A DNA stretch of 41,269 nt, from the IMG/VR virus record IMGVR_UViG_3300036845_000138, positions 1-41,269 of that record; one strand, given 5' to 3'. Under the pieces are notes generated by a model, which was given only the letters and a program-made list of their open reading frames with translations, did no database searches and had not been told where the DNA came from. Each line of letters opens with the position of its first letter. The first letter of the stretch is position 1. The stretch is from a virus. The translations under genes and the position numbers were made by a program. Shown piece after piece: positions 14,898 through 23,602 of this stretch.

Positions 14898-15254
14898 ATG
14901 CCAGGAAGTTCTGATATTCCCCGTGGCAATCTTGAAATGATTCAAATGTGCTACGTGCCCGCTCTTACCGTCCCCGCTTCAATCCCCGCAAGTTCCAGCG
15001 GCCAGCAGAGTTTCACCTTGAAGGGTGTACGCCTCGGGGACATAGTTTCCATGAATGTCATCGGTGCTGTCGGTGGTTTGGTTTTCAATGGTTCCGCTCT
15101 AATCACGGCAAGGGATACGGTGACAGTGAGTTTTGCGAACGTGACCACGGCGGCAATTGCAGGCGCGGGACCGTTCACAGCGCTTGCGATAGTGATTCGT
15201 TGTAGCAATGTCCTAGAGGGCGGAATTACGCAGCTACCGACAGCGGTGCAGTAA
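14898..15254 (+). CDS. Hypothetical small structural protein, 118 aa
   Basis: Unrecognised; GGAG precedes the ATG. Composition resembles the preceding gene product (Ala, Val, Thr, Ser; VSMNVIGAVGGLVFNGS), suggesting a beta-rich virion protein. It overlaps the next start by a single base (TAATG). Confidence 0.55.
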   Translation: MPGSSDIPRGNLEMIQMCYVPALTVPASIPASSSGQQSFTLKGVRLGDIVSMNVIGAVGGLVFNGSALITARDTVTVSFANVTTAAIAGAGPFTALAIVIRCSNVLEGGITQLPTAVQ

Positions 15255-15592
15255 TGGCCCGTTCATTTCATTTCAGCACCGGCACGGGTGCGCCTACCGC
15301 GCAAGTCATCGTGGGCGCATCTGATTTTCTAGCCCTCTTCGCATCTTCCGCTGAAGCTGCCAACTACTACGTCAAATTCTGGTGGAGTGGAAATACCACG
15401 AACGCGCCCGTTATCGGCACCACCAAGCCCTCCCTCACTATCCCCGTTCCCATATCTGGCCAATCATCCACGCTCAATTTTCCGCTCAACAATGGCGGGC
15501 TTTTGTATGTGTGGGTCACGGCGGGGGGCGCCGATACCGATGCTACGGCACTCACGGCGGGTAGCGATGCCATCACGATTGTCTTTGACTAA
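15254..15592 (+). CDS. Hypothetical small structural protein, 112 aa
   Basis: Unrecognised. It starts at the stop of the previous gene and its own stop overlaps the next ATG. Beta-rich composition with NYYVKFWWSGNTTNAP and LLYVWVTAGGAD segments. Position between head and fibre-like genes suggests a virion component. Confidence 0.55.
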   Translation: MARSFHFSTGTGAPTAQVIVGASDFLALFASSAEAANYYVKFWWSGNTTNAPVIGTTKPSLTIPVPISGQSSTLNFPLNNGGLLYVWVTAGGADTDATALTAGSDAITIVFD

Positions 15593-17511
15593 TGGCACTG
15601 CAAATCATTTCGACCGGGACGGGACCTAACACCGGCACGGGCGATCCTGAGTTTATTGCGTGGACCAAAGCCAATTCGAACTTCGCGGAACTTTATAATT
15701 TCGTAATCAATCCGCCGCCCTTCTCGCAAATCACTGTAGGGCCGAATCCAAGCGTAACCCCGATCATTGTGCATGAAGGCACATTCGGCACCACGATACT
15801 TCCCGGCATCTTGGTCGATGCCAGTGCGGGAAGCATGGCGAGTATCAGTCTCGCGGCGAATGGTGCGACCCCTGGCACCAATTCATTTGATATTTTTCAG
15901 AATGGGGCGGGTGATTCAACGATCATCACTCGTGGACCTAACACGCTTTTCTTTGGCACGGGTGGCGTTAGCCCGCGCATGTCGATCTTACCGACAGGCG
16001 ATGTAACGATTACGCGGGACCTTGTTGTCGGTGCGCCAGCGGGTAGCTTCCAAGGCGTAGGCACGATCAATGCCACGGGATATTTCCTAAATGGCGTAGC
16101 GCTAGCCGCGCCGATCATTGGACCACCTACGGCATTGGTTGGCACTGCGCCAGTGGTTGGCGTCTTGACGACCGTCATGGCGTCTGACTCTGCGCCCGCC
16201 ATCAATCAAGCCATGTCGCCCACGTGGACCGGTGTGCATACATGGTCTGGTGCTGGCACCTATCAACCCATCAACGTCACGACAACGACCGGTGGCCAGT
16301 TAGATGCCGTGATCATCAATAACACGGGCGGGGCCAATGGCGACAACGCACGGTGGTCTCTGGCTGCGGGTGGAGTTTCAATCGCATGCTTTATTGCGCC
16401 ACCGGCCAACACTGCGGCTCTGATTACCGGTGGCCCGATTGGCGCGCAAGCAACCCTTCGCACATTGGGTGGCGGCGGCATCCCGTTGGTGTTTGGCACC
16501 AACAATACCTATCGCGGCCAGATTTCAAATTCTGGCAATTGGCAAATCGCTGCGGCCACGTCGGGTGATTCGCTTACCATTGCTACGAATACGACCGGGC
16601 GCGGTATCACACTGACGACTTCGGGGGCCAGCGGCGCTTCGTCTATCGCAATGGATAACCCGTCCGGTGCTTTCATACAATTTGGTGGCAATGGATCAGT
16701 ATTTGGGTGGTTAGGATCAGCGGCACAATTGGTCTCTGGTGCCTTACTCGACATGGCGCTGGTGACTAATACCAGTTCCAATAATTTGATATTGGGAACT
16801 GCCGCGACAACCCGCCTCACGATTGCAGGGAATGGTAGCTCAATGAGCTACGCCGCTTCGAATCCTGGCGCTGGTGTCGATCTAAACAATCAGAACACAT
16901 CGAATAATGCATTGTCGATTACGCGCATCAATTGTCAGAATGACGCGAATCGCCAATTGGTGATGGGCTACAGTTCAAGCACGCGCACCACGGCAGTTCT
17001 CCCCGGTGGTCCGACAACCGAACAAGCGTTTTTCTACACACCGGCAAGTTTCCCTATCTCTTTCGGCGCAGCCGCGCAAGAGCAATTTCGCATCAGTCCT
17101 GGCGCACTCTCCGGGCGCGGTCCCATTGCTGGCACTGGCGTAGACATGACTCCCGACTTCGGGACGTTCAACATGGTCATGACCGGCATGACGTTAACCT
17201 CAAACGTCAAATTTGCCAGACTTGGCAACCTAGTGATTATGGGAATTAATGGCGGCACGGGTACATCGACCGCAGCCACATGGACGGGGACGGGAATCCC
17301 GGCTTCGCTTGTGCCTTCTAATCCGGTTAATTTCCTTGTCGCGGATGTTGTTGACAACAACTTACCTACGCAATGCCTAGGCTCAATCGGTGGTGGCAGC
17401 AGTGTTATCACCTTCTCCAAATCATTCACTGCCGCAAGCAATAGTTGGACTGCCAGCGGTGCGAAGGGCGTTGCTAATACCGGTTACGCAACGTTCTGCT
17501 ATTTCCTGTAA
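15592..17511 (+). CDS. Fibre-like structural protein (head or tail fibre)
   Basis: A 639-residue protein. The N-terminus (ISTGTGPNTGTGDPEFIAWTKANSNFAELYN) is the short anchoring motif found at the start of many phage fibre proteins; the body is low-complexity Gly, Ser, Thr and Asn rich with repeated TTGRG, GNGS and GAGVD turns, typical of trimeric beta-structured fibres. It precedes the tail-completion genes, unlike the two tail fibres at 25969 and 27867, so a head fibre is possible. Confidence 0.65.
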   Translation: MALQIISTGTGPNTGTGDPEFIAWTKANSNFAELYNFVINPPPFSQITVGPNPSVTPIIVHEGTFGTTILPGILVDASAGSMASISLAANGATPGTNSFDIFQNGAGDSTIITRGPNTLFFGTGGVSPRMSILPTGDVTITRDLVVGAPAGSFQGVGTINATGYFLNGVALAAPIIGPPTALVGTAPVVGVLTTVMASDSAPAINQAMSPTWTGVHTWSGAGTYQPINVTTTTGGQLDAVIINNTGGANGDNARWSLAAGGVSIACFIAPPANTAALITGGPIGAQATLRTLGGGGIPLVFGTNNTYRGQISNSGNWQIAAATSGDSLTIATNTTGRGITLTTSGASGASSIAMDNPSGAFIQFGGNGSVFGWLGSAAQLVSGALLDMALVTNTSSNNLILGTAATTRLTIAGNGSSMSYAASNPGAGVDLNNQNTSNNALSITRINCQNDANRQLVMGYSSSTRTTAVLPGGPTTEQAFFYTPASFPISFGAAAQEQFRISPGALSGRGPIAGTGVDMTPDFGTFNMVMTGMTLTSNVKFARLGNLVIMGINGGTGTSTAATWTGTGIPASLVPSNPVNFLVADVVDNNLPTQCLGSIGGGSSVITFSKSFTAASNSWTASGAKGVANTGYATFCYFL

Positions 17512-17514
17512 GCG

Positions 17515-17862
17515 ATGCTCACGTTTTCCGCCGATACGACCTTCGTCACGGCGGACGGGGCGTACACGCCGTTGCTCGGCGCACACGCGTTTGCGGACGG
17601 GCTGATCGTTCAAACCTTCGGTGCGTTTGTCATGCCGAACTTGGTTGGGCGTACTTGGTACAACGCGGTTGAAATCCTACTCGCCAATGACTTGGTGAGT
17701 GATGCGCCCAAGTTGGTGCCAGCGCTTGGGCTTGATCCCGGCATTGTCATGTCGCAATCGTTTCCACCGGGCGCAGTGGTTCAGCCGAACACGCTGATCC
17801 AATTGACGGTTTCCAATAGTCCCTACCTTCTGGCGGTTACTCGCACGGAACACAACTTCTAA
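17515..17862 (+). CDS. PASTA-domain protein, 115 aa
   Basis: Residues 40-100 fit one PASTA domain: MPNLVGRTWYNAVEILLANDL, then GIVMSQSFPPGAVVQPNTLIQLTVS, with the typical P..G and final strand. PASTA domains bind peptidoglycan or stem peptides in bacterial kinases and penicillin-binding proteins; in some virion proteins they act as small adhesive modules. Sitting between fibre-like and tail-completion genes, it may help tail contact with the cell wall. Confidence 0.7.
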   Translation: MLTFSADTTFVTADGAYTPLLGAHAFADGLIVQTFGAFVMPNLVGRTWYNAVEILLANDLVSDAPKLVPALGLDPGIVMSQSFPPGAVVQPNTLIQLTVSNSPYLLAVTRTEHNF

Positions 17863-18836
17863 TGGCTACGGCACTCGACATCATTCAAGGCGCGCTACTC
17901 AACATCAACAGCTATTCGCCCGGTGAGACGGTAAGTCCCGCCGATGCGCAAGTCGGTTTGGCGATACTGAACGATCTCATTGATTCGCTCGCGAACGATG
18001 AATGTTTCATGTACACGCAAGTGGAAACGATCTTCCCTTGGGTGGCTGGCCAGTATCAGTACAGTGTTGGCAATCCGGTGGGCGGCACTTTCCTCGGCAA
18101 CGTCACGGGCGGAAGCAATGTCATCAATGGCATTATCCCCGTGCCTTCCGATGTGGCCATTGGATCGGTGCTGACCGATCAGCAAGGCGTGTTGACCGCA
18201 GGCACAGCGCTCGCGCCGATCCCCGTTACTGTCACGGCGCTTGCGGTAAACGCCGTGGTCATCTCGGCACCGGCGACCGCAACTCCCGCCATCAATCCTG
18301 ATCAAGTCACGTACACCGTTCCCGGCAATATTCCCATGGACCGTCCTTTGCGGTTCAGGGACGGCTTTACGCGGGCAACCGCGTCTGGCAATGCGAATCT
18401 CGATTACTCCTTTGAGATGGTTTCCTTCGACCGTTACAAAGAAGAGTTGCTGAAAAACGTCCAAGGCCCGTGGCCGTATATTGCGGCCTATCAGCCGACG
18501 TTCCCTTATGGAACGTTGTACGTGTACCCCTCCCCTGGCGCCGCCTACACCGGCCACTTGTTCACCGATCTATTGATCATAAAGTGGGCCGCAACGACCA
18601 CATCGTACAACTTGCCGCAGGGCTACTCGCGCGCGCTCAAGAAGCTCCTTGGACTTGAGTTGGCGCCGATCTACGGCAAGACGCCTAGCCCGCAATTGAT
18701 CACGCAAGCGAAGGAAGCCAAGGAGTACATCAAGGGCACGAACGATACGCCAGTGGTTACGCTGCGTTTCGATACGGCTATCTCGCGCTCACAAACCCAT
18801 GACCAACGGTTTATCACCGATGGTGGTTTCAGATAA
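17862..18836 (+). CDS. Tail accessory factor gp4-like (packaged DNA stabilisation)
   Basis: A 324-residue protein. The N-terminus (TALDIIQGALLNINSYSPGETVSPADAQVGLAILNDLIDSL) is characteristic of P22 gp4, which adds to the portal after packaging and starts the tail. It is about twice as long as P22 gp4 (166 residues); the extra length includes an Ala/Val/Thr-rich beta insert at about 75-145. Followed without gap by the gp10-like gene, the P22 order. Confidence 0.85.
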   Translation: MATALDIIQGALLNINSYSPGETVSPADAQVGLAILNDLIDSLANDECFMYTQVETIFPWVAGQYQYSVGNPVGGTFLGNVTGGSNVINGIIPVPSDVAIGSVLTDQQGVLTAGTALAPIPVTVTALAVNAVVISAPATATPAINPDQVTYTVPGNIPMDRPLRFRDGFTRATASGNANLDYSFEMVSFDRYKEELLKNVQGPWPYIAAYQPTFPYGTLYVYPSPGAAYTGHLFTDLLIIKWAATTTSYNLPQGYSRALKKLLGLELAPIYGKTPSPQLITQAKEAKEYIKGTNDTPVVTLRFDTAISRSQTHDQRFITDGGFR

Positions 18837-20564
18837 ATGTACGCGGGCCAAGATTTCGGCTTTGTCGGCGGGTCTTACGAAGCGCCGGTCACGCTACAGG
18901 ATGCGCAGCGCTTAATTAACTGGTACGTCGAAGTAGACCCGATGCCAACGGCGAAAGAGCAATTGGCATTGCTCGGATGCCCTGGCTTGAACCCGGTGGC
19001 CAACACAGTGAATGGCCAGCAAGTACGCGGCATGTGGGTGCTACCAGGATCGCAGCAAGCGTTGGTGGTCGCTGGCCGCACCGCGTACATCATGACCATT
19101 CTGGTGCCTGCCACGCAGACATCGTTGCCGCAGTACTCGATTGCGGCGGTAGGGACCTTGCTTACGAACGTCGGACCGGTGTGCATCCGGGACAATGGCG
19201 TATTGCAGAACGGGTTTGGTGGCTATGCGGTCATCGTAGATGGCCAGTTCGCCTACTACTACTTGCTGTCGGGCGTGCCCTACGCGAACGTGTTTGGTGC
19301 TGCGCTCACGGCGGCAAGTCCGACGATTTCGTTCGCGAGCTTGCCAGCGGGTTTGATCATCACGCCGAACGCCATCCTATCGGCGGCATCCGGCCAGATA
19401 CCCGCGAATACGCATTTGATCAGCGTAGATACCGTGGGCTTGACCGGCACCATGGATCACAACGCTACGGGCACGGTGCCCAACGACACGGTGACGCTGA
19501 CCATTCCGGTATTCGGGCAAATCACCGATCCGGGATTCTTGGGCGCTGATCGCATCGCGTTCATCGAAGGGTGGCTGATTTTCAATGATCCTGGTACGCG
19601 CACCTTCTACACCACCGGACCGGTGCCGTACTCGATGCTATTTCCGGGGGCGTTCTTCGCACTGAAAGATTCTTCAACCGATAATCTCATAACACTATTT
19701 GAGAATAACAGGGAACTCTGGTTAGTCGGAGAACGCACCTCGGAAGTCTGGTTCAACGCCGGTGGAGTTAATTTCGCCTTTCAACGCATCCCTGGCGTGG
19801 GTCCGCAAGTCGGCTGCGCGGCGGTGCATTCGATCACGCGCAGCGGCGCGACATTGATATGGCTTGGGCGCAATGAGCAAGGCCAGAACATTGTCGTCAT
19901 GACCAATCAGTACAGCTTCTCGCGCATCTCGACACATGCTGTGGAGCATGCGATTGCGAGCTATCCGAAAGTGGATGACGCCATTGGTTACGGCTATGAG
20001 GAAGATGGGCATTTGTTCTACATGCTGATCTTCCCCACGGCGGATACCACGTGGTGTTTCGATTTGACGGCGGGAGTATGGCACCAGCGGGCGAGCTTCA
20101 CGGCAAGCACGGGGCAGTTCCACCGGCACCGCTCGAACTGCTTTATGGACTTCGGCGACGTGCGCCTGGTGGGCGACTACCAGACCGGCCAGATACATCA
20201 GATGTCCCGCAGCATCTATTCGGATAACGGGGCGCCGCTGGTATGCATCCGCCGCACGCCGCACGTGTGGAGCAAGTCAAACCGCGAACGCGTGTTTTGT
20301 TCGCAGTTGCAGATTGAATTTACTCCCGGTGTCGGCCTGCAAACTGGGCAGGGCCAGGACCCGCAGATGATGCTCCGGTGGTCCGACGATGGCGGCTTTA
20401 CATGGTCAACGGAACACTGGGTCACGATTGGCAAGGTAGGCAGAACCCGTAACCGCGCCATCTTTCGCTTACTCGGTCATGCGCGCGACCGGGTATGGGA
20501 AGCATCGTTTTCCGATCCGGTACAGCGCGACATCATTGGCGCAACACTCTTCGCAGAATTATGA
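18837..20564 (+). CDS. Tail hub gp10-like (packaged DNA stabilisation)
   Basis: A 575-residue protein (P22 gp10 is 472). The N-terminus GGSYEAPVTLQDAQRLINWYVEV and central NRELWLVGERTSEVWFNAG followed by FAFQRIPGVGPQVGCAA are family hallmarks. In P22, gp10 hexamers continue the tail below gp4 and carry the tailspikes. Starts right after gp4 stop. Confidence 0.88.
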   Translation: MYAGQDFGFVGGSYEAPVTLQDAQRLINWYVEVDPMPTAKEQLALLGCPGLNPVANTVNGQQVRGMWVLPGSQQALVVAGRTAYIMTILVPATQTSLPQYSIAAVGTLLTNVGPVCIRDNGVLQNGFGGYAVIVDGQFAYYYLLSGVPYANVFGAALTAASPTISFASLPAGLIITPNAILSAASGQIPANTHLISVDTVGLTGTMDHNATGTVPNDTVTLTIPVFGQITDPGFLGADRIAFIEGWLIFNDPGTRTFYTTGPVPYSMLFPGAFFALKDSSTDNLITLFENNRELWLVGERTSEVWFNAGGVNFAFQRIPGVGPQVGCAAVHSITRSGATLIWLGRNEQGQNIVVMTNQYSFSRISTHAVEHAIASYPKVDDAIGYGYEEDGHLFYMLIFPTADTTWCFDLTAGVWHQRASFTASTGQFHRHRSNCFMDFGDVRLVGDYQTGQIHQMSRSIYSDNGAPLVCIRRTPHVWSKSNRERVFCSQLQIEFTPGVGLQTGQGQDPQMMLRWSDDGGFTWSTEHWVTIGKVGRTRNRAIFRLLGHARDRVWEASFSDPVQRDIIGATLFAEL

Positions 20565-20902
20565 GCAATCAATCATTTCGCACAGTACCTACGTTCTCGC
20601 AGGCCATTACTCCCGGCTACAAAAACGATTCGGTTTGGTATCGCTACTTCCAAGCGAATGAGAACGGCGAACCACCGGCCAACGAATCGGCGATAGCGGT
20701 GGGCGGGTCGCCTTTCACTTTCGTGGCGCCGACAAAGGGCATGGTGATCATTGCCGGTGGAACGGTGTCGCTGGTGCAGTTCAACCGCAGCGGCACGCAA
20801 GTGAATTTCGGCCAGACCACCGGCAACTACATCCTGGCGCAGAACGATGCGATTCGCGTCACCTACTCAGGCAAACCGGTGATGACCTTTGTGCCCCTAT
20901 GA
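20561..20902 (+). CDS. Hypothetical tail-region protein, 113 aa
   Basis: ATGA overlap with the gp10-like gene. Beta-rich (GGSPFTFVAPTKGMVIIAGGTVSLVQFNRSG, then VRVTYSGKP-like ending), no membrane segment. Unrecognised, but the position and coupling suggest a virion protein at the tail. Confidence 0.6.
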   Translation: MSNQSFRTVPTFSQAITPGYKNDSVWYRYFQANENGEPPANESAIAVGGSPFTFVAPTKGMVIIAGGTVSLVQFNRSGTQVNFGQTTGNYILAQNDAIRVTYSGKPVMTFVPL

Positions 20903-21363
20903 ACGACATCGAGCAGATTCCGAATTGGGACCTATTGCCATCGAGCTTGGAGTGGAAGGAAAAGATCGCGTACTTGACGGTGCAGTTCCTAAAGCTCGAT
21001 CAGCAAGAGTGCCCTGTTTCACATCGATTCGAGAACGGGGTCTATATCAGGGAAATGGTGATCCCGGCACAAACGCTGTTTCTGGGTCGAGCGCACATTT
21101 ATGGCCATGAATGCGAACTGGTTAAGGGATCACTCATCCACATTTCACCGGAAGGCAAACGGTTTCTTGAAGCTCCTTTCAAGATGCATACGACTCCCGG
21201 ATATCACATGGTTCTTTTCGCTGTAACAGAAGTACTCGGCATTACGCGCCATCCGAACCCGGATGAGTGCCGGGATGTGGAGTGGTTGGAGAACGATATT
21301 TTCGAATCGGTGGGAGAACTCATTCACTTGGGCGAGATGGTTGAAACGAGGTTACTGCTATGA
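20899..21363 (+). CDS. Cupin-like phage protein, 154 aa
   Basis: The central part (GVYIREMVIPAQTLFLGRAHIYGHECELVKGSLIHIS, residues 49-85) has the spacing of a double-stranded beta-helix (cupin-like) fold, with histidines at GRAHIYGH. ATGA overlaps both sides. From memory, similar proteins occur next to tail genes in other phages. Enzymatic activity is not implied; a structural or assembly role is as likely. Confidence 0.6.
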   Translation: MNDIEQIPNWDLLPSSLEWKEKIAYLTVQFLKLDQQECPVSHRFENGVYIREMVIPAQTLFLGRAHIYGHECELVKGSLIHISPEGKRFLEAPFKMHTTPGYHMVLFAVTEVLGITRHPNPDECRDVEWLENDIFESVGELIHLGEMVETRLLL

Positions 21364-22166
21364 GTGGTGTTGCTACTGCTATTGCTGGTAGCGCCGTGGT
21401 GGGCGCCGTTGGCTCATCGATGGCCGCAAGCAAGCAAGCCAGTGCAGCCCGTAACGCGCAAGCCATTCAACAGCAGCAGCAACAGCAGAATATGCAGTTG
21501 CAACAGCCGTACAACCAAGCTGGCCAGGGCGCGCTCAAGCAATTGCAGTACATGGAAGGGTTGGACCCAAGCCTTAAGGGCACGGGCATGGATGAGTCTG
21601 CCGGTGGCTACGGGTCGCTCAATGCGCCCTTCACCGCACAGACGTTTCAGCAAATGTCACCGGCCTATAACTTCGTAAAGCAGCAAGGTGGCCAGGGTGT
21701 ACTCAATCAGGCCGCAGGTACATCTGGCGCCCTCTCAGGATCGGCGATGAAGGACTTGATGTCCTTCAATTCCGGCCTTGCCAATGAATCATTCAATAAC
21801 GCGTTCAATCAATACACCACGCAGCAAACGAACACGTTCAATCGCTTGAACTCGATGGTTGGCACGGGGCAAAACGCAGCGGCGGGTGTCGGTGGGCAGA
21901 ACACGCAATTGGCGGGCAATGCCGGTCAAGCGGCCACAAACATCGGTAACGCGCAAGCGGGCGGCATCATGGGCGTATCAAGCGCACTTGGACAGGGTGC
22001 AATCGGCGCGGCGGGTTGGAATAATTTCAACCAAAATCTCAATACCGATATGAACAGTGGCGTACCTGCCGGTGGATATTCAGCGCTCAATTCGAGTTTC
22101 TACGATCCTAGCAGGCTGCAAGTGCAGCCGATGCCAGCATTCAACTTGCAAGGGACGGGCGAATAA
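21360..22166 (+). CDS. DNA ejection protein, gp7-like
   Basis: A 268-residue protein: a small-residue, membrane-compatible N-terminus (ATAIAGSAVVGAVGSSMAA), a poly-Gln stretch at about 38-45, and a Gly/Asn/Ala/Gln-rich remainder. P22 gp7 (229 residues) has the same position and character and leaves the virion with the DNA. First of three consecutive ejection-type genes. Confidence 0.75.
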   Translation: MSGVATAIAGSAVVGAVGSSMAASKQASAARNAQAIQQQQQQQNMQLQQPYNQAGQGALKQLQYMEGLDPSLKGTGMDESAGGYGSLNAPFTAQTFQQMSPAYNFVKQQGGQGVLNQAAGTSGALSGSAMKDLMSFNSGLANESFNNAFNQYTTQQTNTFNRLNSMVGTGQNAAAGVGGQNTQLAGNAGQAATNIGNAQAGGIMGVSSALGQGAIGAAGWNNFNQNLNTDMNSGVPAGGYSALNSSFYDPSRLQVQPMPAFNLQGTGE

Positions 22167-23602
22167 TGGCTGACATCGGCTCAGTAACTCCGCTTGGACA
22201 AATGGCGCAGCCGCCGAATGCCTTGGGTACGCTCAATGACATTGTTGGCCTACAGCAAAAAAGACAGGGCCTAGTTCAGCAAGCGCAGAACATTCAGACG
22301 GGCAAGTATCTACAGGCGACCGCAAAGGCCGAAAGTGAACAGGCAACGCTCTCCAATGAAGCGATGCAACGGACGCAATCGGCGATGGTACAGAAGGCTC
22401 AGTCGGGCGGTTATACCGATCCAGATGGCAACTTTGATGGCGTTGCCGCGAGTAACGATGCGTTGCGACTCGGTGGCGTATACGTGGCCGACAAGGCAAA
22501 TCTATTGGTCTCGAATGCCCATGAGATAACAAACAATAAGCGCGACCTACAGTCACTCAACGCTGATCAGCAAAAGCAACTCGGCACACGGTTGCAGGCG
22601 CTTGCGAATACAAAGGTGGACGCTACTGGCAAATCCACGTTGACTCAGACCGATGTCATCAACGAACTATATGCAATGGCACAGCAGAACCCGCAGCTAA
22701 CCCGAATGGCGATTAGCACCGCTGCGCATATTCCGGCGAACTCAAGTTCCGAAGATTTGAAGGACTTGGTAAACAAGTACGGTCAAAGCGTAATGACTCC
22801 GGGCGAAGCTGCGAGCATCAGCTTGCCGGGACAGGCAACCAATGCCGCTAGCCAACTTGTTAATCGCGGCGCGTATCGTGGCAATGTCGCGCTACCTCCT
22901 GGTGGTGGCGGTAATGGCAATGTTAATCCCACGTCATCGGAAGTCGCCGAAGAGACGCAGCGTACTTCGAAAGGCGCACTGAATGATGAGGACTTGTACA
23001 ACAACATCACGCGCACGGCTGGTAATGTCGGCGAGATACGCGGGCAGGTACAAGAGATTAACGCGTTGGCCAATGAAATAAAGTCTGGCAACTTCGCGGA
23101 AAAATATGGGCGGAAATGGGCGGAAATACAGCAGTGGGCCGGTGCTGAACCTGGCCCGATGGATCAGACTACCCGCCGCATGATCCTATCTAAATACATC
23201 GAACAATTAGCCATCAAACAAGAGATTGCCGGTGGTGCCACCACCGATGCCGCGCAAGCGCATGTCAGGGCTGCATTGCCGAATCTAACAACCATGTCCC
23301 CGGAAGCCATCAAGCAAGCTACCGAATATATCGGTGGCCAAAATGATGCGAATGAAGCGCGGGCGCAGCTTGCGATCAGCCACCGGCAGAATCATGGCGG
23401 TAATAGCAACGGATTGCGCGCTGTCGATACGGCATTCCAGAAGGTTAATGATCCACGCATTCACGTCTATGAGGGATTGCCAGCAGGTGATGCGCGGAAA
23501 GATTATGTACGAAGGCTATTCGGCAAAGACCCTGACAAGCAACAGAAGATTGCGGACTTCAATGCCATGATAAGCGTTTATGAACATATGAAGGCGAAGT
23601 AG
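22166..23602 (+). CDS. DNA ejection protein, gp20-like
   Basis: A 478-residue, Gln/Ala/Asn-rich helical protein with coiled-coil-prone segments (LVQQAQNIQTGKYLQATAKAE; MVQKAQSGG). The position between gp7- and gp16-like genes and the size match P22 gp20 (471 residues). Such proteins assemble inside the head and form a conduit across the envelope. Homology is inferred mainly from context. Confidence 0.7.
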   Translation: MADIGSVTPLGQMAQPPNALGTLNDIVGLQQKRQGLVQQAQNIQTGKYLQATAKAESEQATLSNEAMQRTQSAMVQKAQSGGYTDPDGNFDGVAASNDALRLGGVYVADKANLLVSNAHEITNNKRDLQSLNADQQKQLGTRLQALANTKVDATGKSTLTQTDVINELYAMAQQNPQLTRMAISTAAHIPANSSSEDLKDLVNKYGQSVMTPGEAASISLPGQATNAASQLVNRGAYRGNVALPPGGGGNGNVNPTSSEVAEETQRTSKGALNDEDLYNNITRTAGNVGEIRGQVQEINALANEIKSGNFAEKYGRKWAEIQQWAGAEPGPMDQTTRRMILSKYIEQLAIKQEIAGGATTDAAQAHVRAALPNLTTMSPEAIKQATEYIGGQNDANEARAQLAISHRQNHGGNSNGLRAVDTAFQKVNDPRIHVYEGLPAGDARKDYVRRLFGKDPDKQQKIADFNAMISVYEHMKAK

